From contig CAVUMX010000004.1 of assembly GCA_963742725.1 (NCBI GenBank), positions 496,001 through 560,000 of the forward strand: DNA of 64,000 nucleotides, read 5' to 3'. Each line of letters begins with the position of its first letter. Position 1 is the stretch's first letter. This document shows positions 48,421 through 56,503 of this stretch, in pieces. Source of the stretch: CAVVAL01 sp963742725 (GTDB lineage Bacteria; Actinomycetota; Actinomycetes; Mycobacteriales; Cryptosporangiaceae). The position numbers and the translations under genes were made by a program. Under the pieces are notes generated by a model, which saw nothing but the letters and a program-made list of their open reading frames with translations, made no database searches and was not told where the DNA came from.

Positions 48421-49341
48421 ATGACCTTCCGGAACTTCTCGCACGGCGCCTGGTCGGCCGATCTCAGACTGTTACCCGGCCGGGACGTCGTCGCCGCCTC
48501 GGGGGCGGACGAGACGGTCCGCCTGTGGGGGCTGGACGGCACGCTGGTCCGTGAGCTGGGCTCCGGGTTCGGCGCGTGCGCGGTGGCTCCGGCGGGGGCG
48601 AGGGTCGCCGGGTTCAACGGCGGCGGGTCCGTCCGCGTGTGGGACGTGGACAGCGGCGACGAGCAGGAGCTCACCGGCCATCCGACCAGCGTGCCCACCT
48701 ACAAGACCGGTGCCAACGTCACCTGCGCGGCGTTCTCCCCGGACGGGTCGGTGCTGGCGACGGGCGGGTTCGACGACACCGTCCGGCTGTGGGATCTGGC
48801 GACGGGGCAGGAGCGGCAACGGTTCGACGTGTCGCCGTACCCGTGCTCGCTGGAGTTCTCCCGGACGGGCGCGTTGCTGGCGGTCGGGACGTTCAAGCGC
48901 GATCTGCGGATCATTCCGCTCCGCGACGGAGCCGTCCGGGTGGCGAAGGCCAGCCGGAAGGCCGTGACGGTCCTGCGGTTCGCGGGCGAGCAGCTTCTCG
49001 CCGGCGGTGGTGGCGGCGAGGTCGGGCTGTGGAACCTGAGCGGCGGCGGCCTGCGGAGCCGCGGGCGGTACGGATTCCACATGGGTGGCGTGACGGATCT
49101 GGCCGTCTGCCCGCGCGGGAAGACCGTCGCGTCCGTCGGCCGCGACGGCGTCATCAACCTCTGGGACATCGAGAACGGCCACCGGATCTCCAGCGCCCAG
49201 CACGACAACAGCGTGCTGCTGAGCGTGACGTTCACGCCCGACGGCAGCGCTCTGCTGATCGGCGGACCGGCGACGCCGGCTCTGTACAGGCTTGCCGGCC
49301 GCCGGCTCGAACTCGTCGCGACAGCCGGGCGATTGGTCTAG
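48421..49341 (+). CDS. WD40-repeat protein
   Basis: A 306-residue cytoplasmic protein without signal or membrane segment. About seven WD40-type blades are visible, the clearest ending VRLWGLDG, VRVWDVDSG, VRLWDLATG, VGLWNLSGG and INLWDIENG. It should fold as a complete beta-propeller that mediates protein contacts. No kinase or other effector domain is attached, unlike many actinobacterial WD40 proteins. Its stop codon lies inside the first DasR-like site of the chitinase promoter. Confidence 0.85.
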   Translation: MTFRNFSHGAWSADLRLLPGRDVVAASGADETVRLWGLDGTLVRELGSGFGACAVAPAGARVAGFNGGGSVRVWDVDSGDEQELTGHPTSVPTYKTGANVTCAAFSPDGSVLATGGFDDTVRLWDLATGQERQRFDVSPYPCSLEFSRTGALLAVGTFKRDLRIIPLRDGAVRVAKASRKAVTVLRFAGEQLLAGGGGGEVGLWNLSGGGLRSRGRYGFHMGGVTDLAVCPRGKTVASVGRDGVINLWDIENGHRISSAQHDNSVLLSVTFTPDGSALLIGGPATPALYRLAGRRLELVATAGRLV

Positions 49342-49367
49342 ACAAGCGGCCATATTGGTCTAGACAA
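49333..49367 (+). promoter_or_regulatory. Paired DasR-like (dre) operators of the chitinase gene
   Basis: Two identical 13-bp sites, TTGGTCTAGACAA at 49333-49345 and 49355-49367, are 22 bp apart and 49-83 bp upstream of the GH18 start. The core matches the DasR-responsive element. The TAG of the upstream WD40 gene is part of the first copy. Confidence 0.8.
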
Positions 49368-49415
49368 TGACGGACGATCCGGTCCTGTCGGCGCACCACC
49401 TCTCTGGGGGTCGCG

Positions 49416-51446
49416 ATGAAGTTTGCTCGGTTACGGGGCGTCGCCGCCCTCCTGCTCCTCGCCGCCGGTGCGCTCGTCGTGCCGCCGCAGGCCGCTCACG
49501 CGGCGAACATCCTGACCAACCCGGGCTTCGAGAGCGGGCTGTCGGGCTGGTCCTGTTCCGGCGGCTCGGTCGTGACGAGCCCGGTCCGCTCGGGCAGCGG
49601 CGCGCTGGCCGGCGCCGCGAGCGGATCCGACAACGCGAAGTGCACCCAGACCGTCGCCGTGCAGCCGAGCACGGCGTACGTCCTCTCGGGCTGGGTACGC
49701 GGCAACTACGTCTACCTCGGCGTCACCGGCGGCGCCTCGGTCTGGACGCCGTCCGCCACCAGCTACACCCAGCTCAGCGTGTCGTTCACGACGACCGCCA
49801 GCCAGACCAGCGTCGAGGTGTACCTGCACGGCTGGTACGGCCAGGGCACCTACAACGCCGACGACATCTCGCTCGACGGACCTGGCGGCTCCGGTCCGCC
49901 GGGAGCGCCCGGCAACCCGACCGCCGGCTCGATCACGAACACCTCGATCGCCCTGTCGTGGCCGGCGGCGTCCGGCACCGTCACGGGCTACCGCGTGTAC
50001 GAGGGCACGACCGTCCGCGCGACCGTGACCGGCACCAGCGCCACGATCACCGGCCTGGCCGTCTGCTCGGCGCACACGTACACGGTCGCCGCGTACAACA
50101 GCAACGGCGAGGGCCCGAAGAGCGGCGGCGTCACAGCCACCACGACGGGCTGCACCGGCGGCGTCCCCGGCACGCCCGGCAACCCGACCGCCACGGCCAC
50201 CGGCTCGTCCGTCACGATCTCGTGGGGCGCGTCCAGCGGCACCGTCACCGGCTACCGCGTCTACGAGGGCACGACCGTCCGCGCGACGGTGACCGGCACC
50301 AGCGCGACGATCAGCGGGCTGACGGCCTGCACCTCGTACACGTTCACGGTGGCGGCGTACAACGGCAACGGCGAGTCGCCGCGGTCCGGCCCGGTGACCG
50401 CCACGACCACCGGCTGCCCGAACACGGGCCTGCCGAAGCACGCGCTCATCGGGTACATGCACGCGAGCTTCGCCAACGGCTCCGGCTACATCCGTATGGC
50501 CGACATCCCGGCCGCCTGGGACATCATCAACCTGGCCTTCGGCGAACCGACCTCCGTGACCTCGGGCGACATCCGGTTCAACCGGTGCCCGGTGGCCGAG
50601 TGCCCGAACGTGGAGTCCGAGGCGGACTTCATCGCCGGCATCCGCGCCAAGCAGCAGCAGGGCAAGAAGGTGCTGATCTCGATCGGCGGCCAGAACGGCC
50701 AGGTCCAGCTCACCTCGACCGGCGCGCGCGACGCGTTCGTCAACTCGGTCGCGGCGATCATCGACCGGTACGGCCTGGACGGGCTCGACATCGACTTCGA
50801 GGGCCACTCCCTGTACCTCAACGCCGGCGACACGAACTTCCAGGCGCCGACCACGCCGGTGATCGTCAACCTGATCTCCGCGCTGCGGACGCTCAAGGCG
50901 CGGTACGGGTCGCGGTTCGTCCTGACGATGGCGCCCGAGACGTTCTTCGTCCAGGTCGGGTACCAGTTCTACGGCGGCGCGGGCGGCGGCGACAACCGCA
51001 CCGGCTCGTACCTGCCGGTCATCCACGCGATGCGCAACGACCTCACCGTGCTGCACGTCCAGAACTACAACTCCGGTCCGGTCATGGGCCTGGACGGCCA
51101 GTGGCACACGATGGGCGGCGCGGACTTCCACATCGCGATGACCGACATGGTCAAGGCCGGCTTCACGGTCGCCAACACCGGCCACCGGTTCGCCGGCCTG
51201 CGCGAGGACCAGATCGCGTTCGGCGCGCCGGCGGCGGTCAGCGCCGGCAACGGGTACGTCGCGCCGGCGGTGATCCAGGCCGCGGTGAACTGCCTGGCCC
51301 GTAACCAGGGCTGCGGCGGCTACACGCTGCGCGGCGGGGCCTCGCCGGCCTTCCGTGGCCTGATGACCTGGTCGATCAACTGGGACCGCTACTACAACTG
51401 GGAGTTCCAGAACAGCCACGAGCCGTTCCTGAACTCGCTGCCGTAG
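49416..51446 (+). CDS. GH18 chitinase with N-terminal carbohydrate-binding and two FnIII domains
   Basis: A 676-residue secreted enzyme. Signal peptide about 1-30. CBM4/9- or CBM16-like module (about 31-155, NILTNPGFESGLSGW), two fibronectin type III domains (about 160-245 and 252-337) that are nearly identical to each other, then the GH18 barrel (about 343-676). The catalytic motif is DGLDIDFEG with Glu462 as proton donor. It hydrolyses chitin from fungal walls or arthropods. RBS region GGGGGTCGCG precedes the ATG. Expression is probably governed by DasR and by N-acetylglucosamine supply. Confidence 0.93.
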   Translation: MKFARLRGVAALLLLAAGALVVPPQAAHAANILTNPGFESGLSGWSCSGGSVVTSPVRSGSGALAGAASGSDNAKCTQTVAVQPSTAYVLSGWVRGNYVYLGVTGGASVWTPSATSYTQLSVSFTTTASQTSVEVYLHGWYGQGTYNADDISLDGPGGSGPPGAPGNPTAGSITNTSIALSWPAASGTVTGYRVYEGTTVRATVTGTSATITGLAVCSAHTYTVAAYNSNGEGPKSGGVTATTTGCTGGVPGTPGNPTATATGSSVTISWGASSGTVTGYRVYEGTTVRATVTGTSATISGLTACTSYTFTVAAYNGNGESPRSGPVTATTTGCPNTGLPKHALIGYMHASFANGSGYIRMADIPAAWDIINLAFGEPTSVTSGDIRFNRCPVAECPNVESEADFIAGIRAKQQQGKKVLISIGGQNGQVQLTSTGARDAFVNSVAAIIDRYGLDGLDIDFEGHSLYLNAGDTNFQAPTTPVIVNLISALRTLKARYGSRFVLTMAPETFFVQVGYQFYGGAGGGDNRTGSYLPVIHAMRNDLTVLHVQNYNSGPVMGLDGQWHTMGGADFHIAMTDMVKAGFTVANTGHRFAGLREDQIAFGAPAAVSAGNGYVAPAVIQAAVNCLARNQGCGGYTLRGGASPAFRGLMTWSINWDRYYNWEFQNSHEPFLNSLP

Positions 51447-51451
51447 TACGC

Positions 51452-51496
51452 CGAACGACGGTACCCACCGCCCGTGGTGGTGGGTACCGTCGTTCG
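51452..51496. terminator. Chitinase terminator abutting the AraC gene start
   Basis: Perfect 18-bp arms (51452-51469 and 51479-51496) with a 9-nt loop begin 5 bp after the chitinase stop and end 1 bp before the ATG of the next gene. It must end chitinase transcripts and may also act as promoter-proximal regulatory DNA for the regulator gene. Confidence 0.6.
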
Positions 51497-51497
51497 T

Positions 51498-52298
51498 ATG
51501 CAGGTCGTCGTGCGGCCGAGCGTGCCCGCGTTGGCACCGTTCGTCTCCTCGATCGGGTACCTCGAGGGGCGGTTCGCGCACGCCCGCGAGCGTGCCCTGC
51601 CCACCGGCGGCGTGCAGCTGCTCGTGAACCTCGACGCGGACGCCTTCCACTCCTACGGCCTGGACGGGTCCGTCCAGGCAACGCACGGCGCATCGGTGCA
51701 GGGCCCGTCCAGCCTGCCCGCCGTCATCGACCCGGCCGAGCAGAGATCGGTGCTGTGGGTCGCCTTCCGCGCGGCCGGCGGCTACCCGTTCTTCCGCGCG
51801 CCGAGCGACGTGATGGTCGGACTGGACGAGTACTGGGGACGCGACGGCGCCGTCCTGCGGGAACGGCTGCTGGCCGAGCCGACGCCGCTGGCCAGGATCC
51901 GGCTGCTGGAGCGTGTTCTGGTGGAACGCGCGGCACGTCCGCTGGAGCCCGATCCGGCGGTGCGGTTCGCGGCGGCCGCGCTGCGCCGTGGCGATCCGGT
52001 GGCCCAGGTGAGCGACGCGCTCGGCTGGACCCCGCGCCGGCTGCTGCGCCGCTTCGCTGCCCAGGTCGGGCTGGCGCCGAAGCGGTACGCGCGGATCGGC
52101 CGGTTCCAGCGGCTGCTCACGAGCGTCACCGGAGGCGACGTCGACTGGGCGAGGTGCGCGGTCGAGCACGGCTTCCACGACCAGTCCCATTTGATCCACG
52201 AGTTCCAGGCGTTCTCGGGGCTGAGTCCCACCGGGTACCGGCCGAGGTCCGAGGCCGACCGCAACCATGTGCCGATTTCTACAATCTCAGGCGCCTGA
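51498..52298 (+). CDS. AraC-family transcriptional regulator
   Basis: A 266-residue protein with an N-terminal domain (about 1-150, DUF6597-like sensor type) and two helix-turn-helix units (about 160-255: VAQVSDALGWTPRRLLRRF and WARCAVEHGFHDQSHLIHEF, with the terminal GLSPTGYR). The ATG at 51498 lies 1 bp after a long inverted repeat and has no ribosome-binding site of its own, so it may be leaderless or translated weakly. The downstream VOC gene follows 20 bp later in the same direction. Confidence 0.87.
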   Translation: MQVVVRPSVPALAPFVSSIGYLEGRFAHARERALPTGGVQLLVNLDADAFHSYGLDGSVQATHGASVQGPSSLPAVIDPAEQRSVLWVAFRAAGGYPFFRAPSDVMVGLDEYWGRDGAVLRERLLAEPTPLARIRLLERVLVERAARPLEPDPAVRFAAAALRRGDPVAQVSDALGWTPRRLLRRFAAQVGLAPKRYARIGRFQRLLTSVTGGDVDWARCAVEHGFHDQSHLIHEFQAFSGLSPTGYRPRSEADRNHVPISTISGA

Positions 52299-52318
52299 CC
52301 TGGGGCGATGATGGGCTC

Positions 52319-52702
52319 ATGACGAAGATAACCGGCCTGTACCCGCGCCTGGTCGTCGACGGCGCCGCCCGCGCGATCGACTTCTACGTGACCGTGTTCG
52401 ACGCCACCGAGACCGCGCGCTACACGAACGACGACGGGAAGATCGTCCACGCGGAGCTGCTCATCGGGGGTGCCGTCGTGGCGGTCAAGGACGAGGGCGA
52501 CGGCGACCCGGCGCCCACGTCGCTCGGCGGCTCGCCCGTGATCATGGCGATCGACGTCGACGACGCCGACGCGCTCGGTGCCCGGATGGAGCAGGCGGGC
52601 GCGACCGTCGTCTACCCGATCGGCGAGTGGGGCGAGGGCATGTACGGCGGACGGCTCGCCGATCCGTTCGGACACCTCTGGATGATCTCCCGCAGCACCT
52701 GA
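52319..52702 (+). CDS. VOC (glyoxalase/PhnB-like) family protein
   Basis: A 127-residue single-domain protein of the vicinal oxygen chelate superfamily, with paired beta-alpha-beta-beta-beta units (YPRLVVDGAARAIDFYVTVF at the start and RLADPFGHLWMIS at the end). Members include glyoxalases, dioxygenases and antibiotic-binding proteins; the PhnB-like layout gives no specific substrate. It follows the AraC gene by 20 bp and may be its target. The stop directly abuts the stop of the convergent LCP gene. Confidence 0.85.
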   Translation: MTKITGLYPRLVVDGAARAIDFYVTVFDATETARYTNDDGKIVHAELLIGGAVVAVKDEGDGDPAPTSLGGSPVIMAIDVDDADALGARMEQAGATVVYPIGEWGEGMYGGRLADPFGHLWMISRST

Positions 52703-53809
52703 TCACCGGCCCTTCGACACATCGTTCGGCGGGTACCTGAGGACGTACTGGTCGAGCGTGTCCGTCCTGAGCGCGGTGAACAGTTCGGCGCACTTCGCCT
52801 GGTCGGGGATCATCACCGATCCGACGTCGGGGACTCTCGCGAGGCGGGCGACCGGCATGGTCATGAACGTCAGCGTCGACGGGCTGAGACCGCGGAGCGA
52901 GAAGGCCAGGGTCTGCACCGGCATCCGCCTGTCCACGGTGACGGCGCCGGCGGCGGCCCGGACGAACCGGTCGAACTTCAGCGGGTTCGTCAGGATGCCG
53001 CCGTCGCTGACCTTGGCCATCAGCGCCCGCAGGTACTGCTGCTGGCGTTCGACCCGGTCGAAGTCGCCGCGCGGCAGCCCGAGCCGCTGCCGTACGTAGT
53101 ACTCGGCGAGCTGGCCGTCCAGGTGCAGCGTGCCCGCCTGGAACGTGAGGCACCGCCGGTCCCGTCCCTGGCCGTCCTCGCAGGGAGTCGTCGGGTACCG
53201 CGTGTTCTCGGGCAGGAACCGGTACCCGTCGACGCTGGTCTTCTCGACGACGACGTCGACCCCGCCGACCAGGTCGGTCAGCGTGCGGATCGCGGCGAAG
53301 TCGACGATGACCGGGTAGTCGATCCGGCCGCCGGTGAAGCTGTTCAGGGTCTGCACGAGCCTGGGCGCCCCGCCCCGCGCGAACGCCGCGTTGATCTTGT
53401 CCTTCCCGCCGAGCGTGCCGTCCTTGCCCATGATCGGGACGTAGCTGTCCCGGGGGACCGAGATGACGTACGCCCGGTCCGTGGGCTTCGGGACGTGCAC
53501 GAGCATGATCGTGTCGCTGCGCTCGCCGGAGATCGCGGCCGGGCTCCCGTCCGGCGTGTCCGGGTTGGCGTTGGCGCCGGCGCGGCTGTCCGAGCCGATG
53601 AGCAGGAACGTGAGCGGTCCGGAGATGCGCGGTGTCTCGGCGTTGGCGCCCCGCGCGGCCGTGCCGAGCAGGTCGGCGCGGTTGACCGAGTCCTCGTACC
53701 GGGCAGCGAGCACCTTGGCCCCGGCGAATCCGATGGCCAGGGTGAGCACCATGGTCACGACCACGGCCAGTCCCTTCCGTGAACGACGGCGGCGGGTTCC
53801 GCGGGTCAT
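52703..53809 (-). CDS. LytR-CpsA-Psr family wall-polymer ligase
   Basis: A 368-residue membrane-anchored protein with a basic cytoplasmic start, one membrane helix (about 11-33) and an extracytoplasmic LCP domain (about 65-260: FLLIGSDSRAG, GERSDTIMLVHV, VISVPRDSYVPI, KINAAFARGG). LCP enzymes transfer polymers such as teichoic acid or arabinogalactan from lipid carriers to peptidoglycan. The ATG overlaps the stop of the polysaccharide deacetylase gene (TCAT on the plus strand), so the two are coupled. Confidence 0.92.
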   Translation of the reverse strand: MTRGTRRRRSRKGLAVVVTMVLTLAIGFAGAKVLAARYEDSVNRADLLGTAARGANAETPRISGPLTFLLIGSDSRAGANANPDTPDGSPAAISGERSDTIMLVHVPKPTDRAYVISVPRDSYVPIMGKDGTLGGKDKINAAFARGGAPRLVQTLNSFTGGRIDYPVIVDFAAIRTLTDLVGGVDVVVEKTSVDGYRFLPENTRYPTTPCEDGQGRDRRCLTFQAGTLHLDGQLAEYYVRQRLGLPRGDFDRVERQQQYLRALMAKVSDGGILTNPLKFDRFVRAAAGAVTVDRRMPVQTLAFSLRGLSPSTLTFMTMPVARLARVPDVGSVMIPDQAKCAELFTALRTDTLDQYVLRYPPNDVSKGR

Positions 53810-54570
53810 CGCGGCAGCCCCTGGACCGGCGTGAACGTGTAGCCCGCGTCGATCAGGCGGGGGACGAACCTCCGCATCGCGGCCACGGTCTGCGAGCGGT
53901 CGGCGCCGCCGTCGTGGCTGAGGATGATCGAGCCCGGCCCCGTGCCCGACATCACCCTGTCGACGATCGCGCCGACGCCCGGTTCCGCCCAGTCCTTGGG
54001 GTCGACCGACCAGCCGACCGGCTGCTGGCCCAGCGCCTGGCAGGCGGCGAGCGCGGCCGGCGACCAGGCGCCGTACGGGGCGCGGAACGCCGTCGGGCGG
54101 CTGCCGGAAGCGGTTTCCACGGCGTCGACGGCCCGTTCGATCTCGGTACGGACCTGCGCTGCGGGCAACTTCTTCAGGTTCCGGTGCGACCACGTGTGGG
54201 ACGCGAGTTGGTGACCGCCGTCCGCGATGGCACGGACCAGATCGGCGTGGTCCGCCGCGGACTGGCCGATCATGAAGAACGTCGCATGTACGCCGTGCCG
54301 GGCCAGGACGTCCAGGACGTCAGGGGTCCAGCGCCCGTCCGGTCCGTCGTCGACCGTGAGCGCGATCGCCTTCGGCCCGCCCTGGACCTCGTACAGCGGT
54401 TCGGGCGGCGGGCCGGTCGGCGTGGGAATCGGTGGAGGCATGGCCGACGCGGGCGCCGCGGCCGGGATGGCCGTGCCGCCCTGCCCGGCGCCGGCCTCTC
54501 GCGAGGTGCACGCGCTGAGCAGGGAGATGCCGGCGAGTGTGAGGAACGTCCGCCTGGTGTGAAGTGCCAT
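53806..54570 (-). CDS. Polysaccharide deacetylase lipoprotein (NodB/CE4)
   Basis: A 254-residue exported protein with a signal ending in lipobox LLSAC (Cys21) and a Pro/Ala-rich spacer. The CE4 NodB domain (about 66-250) has metal- and base-bearing motifs TVDDGPD (about 72-78), HTWSHRN (about 122-128) and RAPYG (about 161-165). It removes acetyl groups from amino-sugar polymers such as peptidoglycan or chitin oligomers. It is coupled to the LCP gene, which suggests a shared role in wall modification. Confidence 0.92.
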   Translation of the reverse strand: MALHTRRTFLTLAGISLLSACTSREAGAGQGGTAIPAAAPASAMPPPIPTPTGPPPEPLYEVQGGPKAIALTVDDGPDGRWTPDVLDVLARHGVHATFFMIGQSAADHADLVRAIADGGHQLASHTWSHRNLKKLPAAQVRTEIERAVDAVETASGSRPTAFRAPYGAWSPAALAACQALGQQPVGWSVDPKDWAEPGVGAIVDRVMSGTGPGSIILSHDGGADRSQTVAAMRRFVPRLIDAGYTFTPVQGLPR

Positions 54571-54632
54571 ACGACCATGGGACCGGCGGCATTTCCGGGT
54601 CCCGTCCTGGCCGTGTCACAGCCAGGTAACGG

Positions 54633-55523
54633 CTAGGGCTGGTCGCCGGACTGCTGCGCGAGGAACCGTTCGAGCTCGGCGCCGAGCTCGTCGGCGGTGG
54701 GCAGCGGCTGGTCGACGGGCAGCTGGTGCGCGCTCTCGCGGCCCCGGACGAACGCGTCGTACTGCTGCTCCAGCGCCCGCACGAGGTTGCTGGCGTCGTC
54801 GGCCTGGGCGACCTGCCGGTCGATGTCGGCGCCGACCTCCTGGGCCGCGCTGCGCAGCCCCTCGACGGGCAGCAGCAGCCCGGTCGCGCGGGAGACGGCC
54901 CCGAGCAGCGCCTCGGCGGCGGCCGGGTAGCCGGACTGCGCCAGGTAGTGCGGCACGTGGACGGCGAAGCCCAGCGCGTCGCGCCCGGCCTGGCCGAGCC
55001 GGTATTCGAGCAGGTTGCCGGCGCTGCCGGGCACCTGGACGCGGTCCAGCCAGGGCTCGTACCCGGCGACCAGCTCGGGCCGGGTGCCGTGGGCGGTGAT
55101 GCCGGCCGGACGGGTGTGCGGCACGGCCATGGGGATCGCGTTGAGGCCGATCGACAGCCGCACGTCCAGCCGTTCGATCAGGCTGATGACGTCGGCCGTG
55201 AACTGGTTCCACCGCAGGTCAGGCTCGGCGCCCGCGAGCAGCAGGAACGGGGCGCCCGTGTCGTCCCGTAACGCGTACAGGCCGAGGGTGGGCTCGTCGT
55301 AGCTCTCCCAGTGGTCCTCGACGAACGTCATCACCGGGCGCCGGGACCGGTAGTCGATGAGCTGATCGGCGTCGAACGTCGCGACGAGCTGCGCGTCCCC
55401 GCTCTCCAGCAGGTGGTCGCGGAGGATCGCCGTGGCGTTGCCCGCGTCGACGAACCCGCTCAGCGCCTGGATCAGGACCGGTCGTCCCAGCTCGGGGACA
55501 TCGTCGGTCAGCTCGTACAGCAC
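54633..55523 (-). CDS. PAC2 family protein
   Basis: A 296-residue cytoplasmic protein of the PAC2 (proteasome assembly chaperone-like) family, widespread in actinobacteria. Typical elements are PVLIQALSGFVDAGNA near the start and RPAGITAHGTRPEL in the middle; the C-terminal 60 residues are helical and acidic. Its actinobacterial role is not established. It precedes the deacetylase and LCP genes in the same direction with a 62-bp gap and may belong to the same transcription unit. Confidence 0.87.
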   Translation of the reverse strand: MLYELTDDVPELGRPVLIQALSGFVDAGNATAILRDHLLESGDAQLVATFDADQLIDYRSRRPVMTFVEDHWESYDEPTLGLYALRDDTGAPFLLLAGAEPDLRWNQFTADVISLIERLDVRLSIGLNAIPMAVPHTRPAGITAHGTRPELVAGYEPWLDRVQVPGSAGNLLEYRLGQAGRDALGFAVHVPHYLAQSGYPAAAEALLGAVSRATGLLLPVEGLRSAAQEVGADIDRQVAQADDASNLVRALEQQYDAFVRGRESAHQLPVDQPLPTADELGAELERFLAQQSGDQP

Positions 55524-55690
55524 CGGAACCTCCTAGTGGTATGACGGTGCAACGCCGCGGCGCCGCCGGCGCATTCCCCGCCTGAGCACTCCACTTTGGA
55601 TGTGCACATTTGCTCGCATAGCGTTAGGACCCCCGTTACGCTGCTCGCGAAGCCAAGACCGGGTACCGCGAGCAGCGGAAGGGTGCCGCC

Positions 55691-56503
55691 GTGACCGACA
55701 GTTCGACGAACCCCGAGCAGTGGACGAAAATCGACCAGACGGTGGCACATTCCGCCCGTATCTGGAACTACTGGCTCGGCGGGAAGGACAACTTCGCCGC
55801 GGACCGTGAGGTCGGCGACCAGTTCCGCCACGTGTTCCCCGACATCGTGCCGATCGCGCGCACGTCCCGGGGGTTCCTGACCCGCGCCGTCACGTACCTG
55901 GCGGGCGAGGCCGGCATCCGGCAGTTCCTGGACATCGGCACGGGCCTGCCGACGCAGGACAACACGCACGAGGTCGCGCAGCGCGCGGCGCCGGACGCCC
56001 GGATCGTCTACGTCGACAACGACCCGCTGGTGCTGGCGCACGCCCGTGCCCTCCTCACCAGCTCGCCGGAAGGCATCACGAACTACATCGACTCGGACCT
56101 GCGGGAACCCGAGAAGATCATCGCCGCCGCCGGTCAGACCCTCGACTTCGACAAGCCCGTCGCCCTGATGCTGCTGAACATCCTCGGCCACATCTGGGAG
56201 GCCGACGAGGCCCAGTCGATCGTCAAGCGCCTGGTCGACGCGCTGCCGTCCGGCAGCTACCTCGCGGTGGCCGACGGCACGAACGTCGTCAGGCCTGAAC
56301 CGTTCGAGCAGGCCATCGCGCTGTGGAACGAGTCGGGCTCGGTCGCGTACCGGCTGCGGCAGCCCGACCAGATCGCCGGTTTCCTCGACGGGCTGGAGAT
56401 CCTGGAGCCCGGCGTCGTCTCGTGCCCCCGCTGGCGGCCGGATGCCAGCGAGGGCCAGGTCGAGGACGTCGACGAGTTCTGCGCGTTGGCCCGCAAGCCC
56501 TAG
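55691..56503 (+). CDS. SAM-dependent methyltransferase, Methyltransf_19 (DUF574)
   Basis: A 270-residue protein of an actinobacteria-specific methyltransferase family. The diagnostic ARIWNYWLGGKDNFAADRE is at about 23-41 and the SAM-binding motif FLDIGTGLPT at about 79-88, followed by IVYVDNDPLVL. Substrates of this family are mostly unknown. GTG start. Its stop codon shares a CTAG with the stop of the convergent MFS gene, so the two 3' ends overlap by 3 bp without a terminator. Confidence 0.88.
   Translation: MTDSSTNPEQWTKIDQTVAHSARIWNYWLGGKDNFAADREVGDQFRHVFPDIVPIARTSRGFLTRAVTYLAGEAGIRQFLDIGTGLPTQDNTHEVAQRAAPDARIVYVDNDPLVLAHARALLTSSPEGITNYIDSDLREPEKIIAAAGQTLDFDKPVALMLLNILGHIWEADEAQSIVKRLVDALPSGSYLAVADGTNVVRPEPFEQAIALWNESGSVAYRLRQPDQIAGFLDGLEILEPGVVSCPRWRPDASEGQVEDVDEFCALARKP

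Noticed and set aside
49431..52268. A 945-codon minus-strand open frame opposite the chitinase and AraC genes
   Set aside because: No recognisable domain and antisense to well-supported genes.
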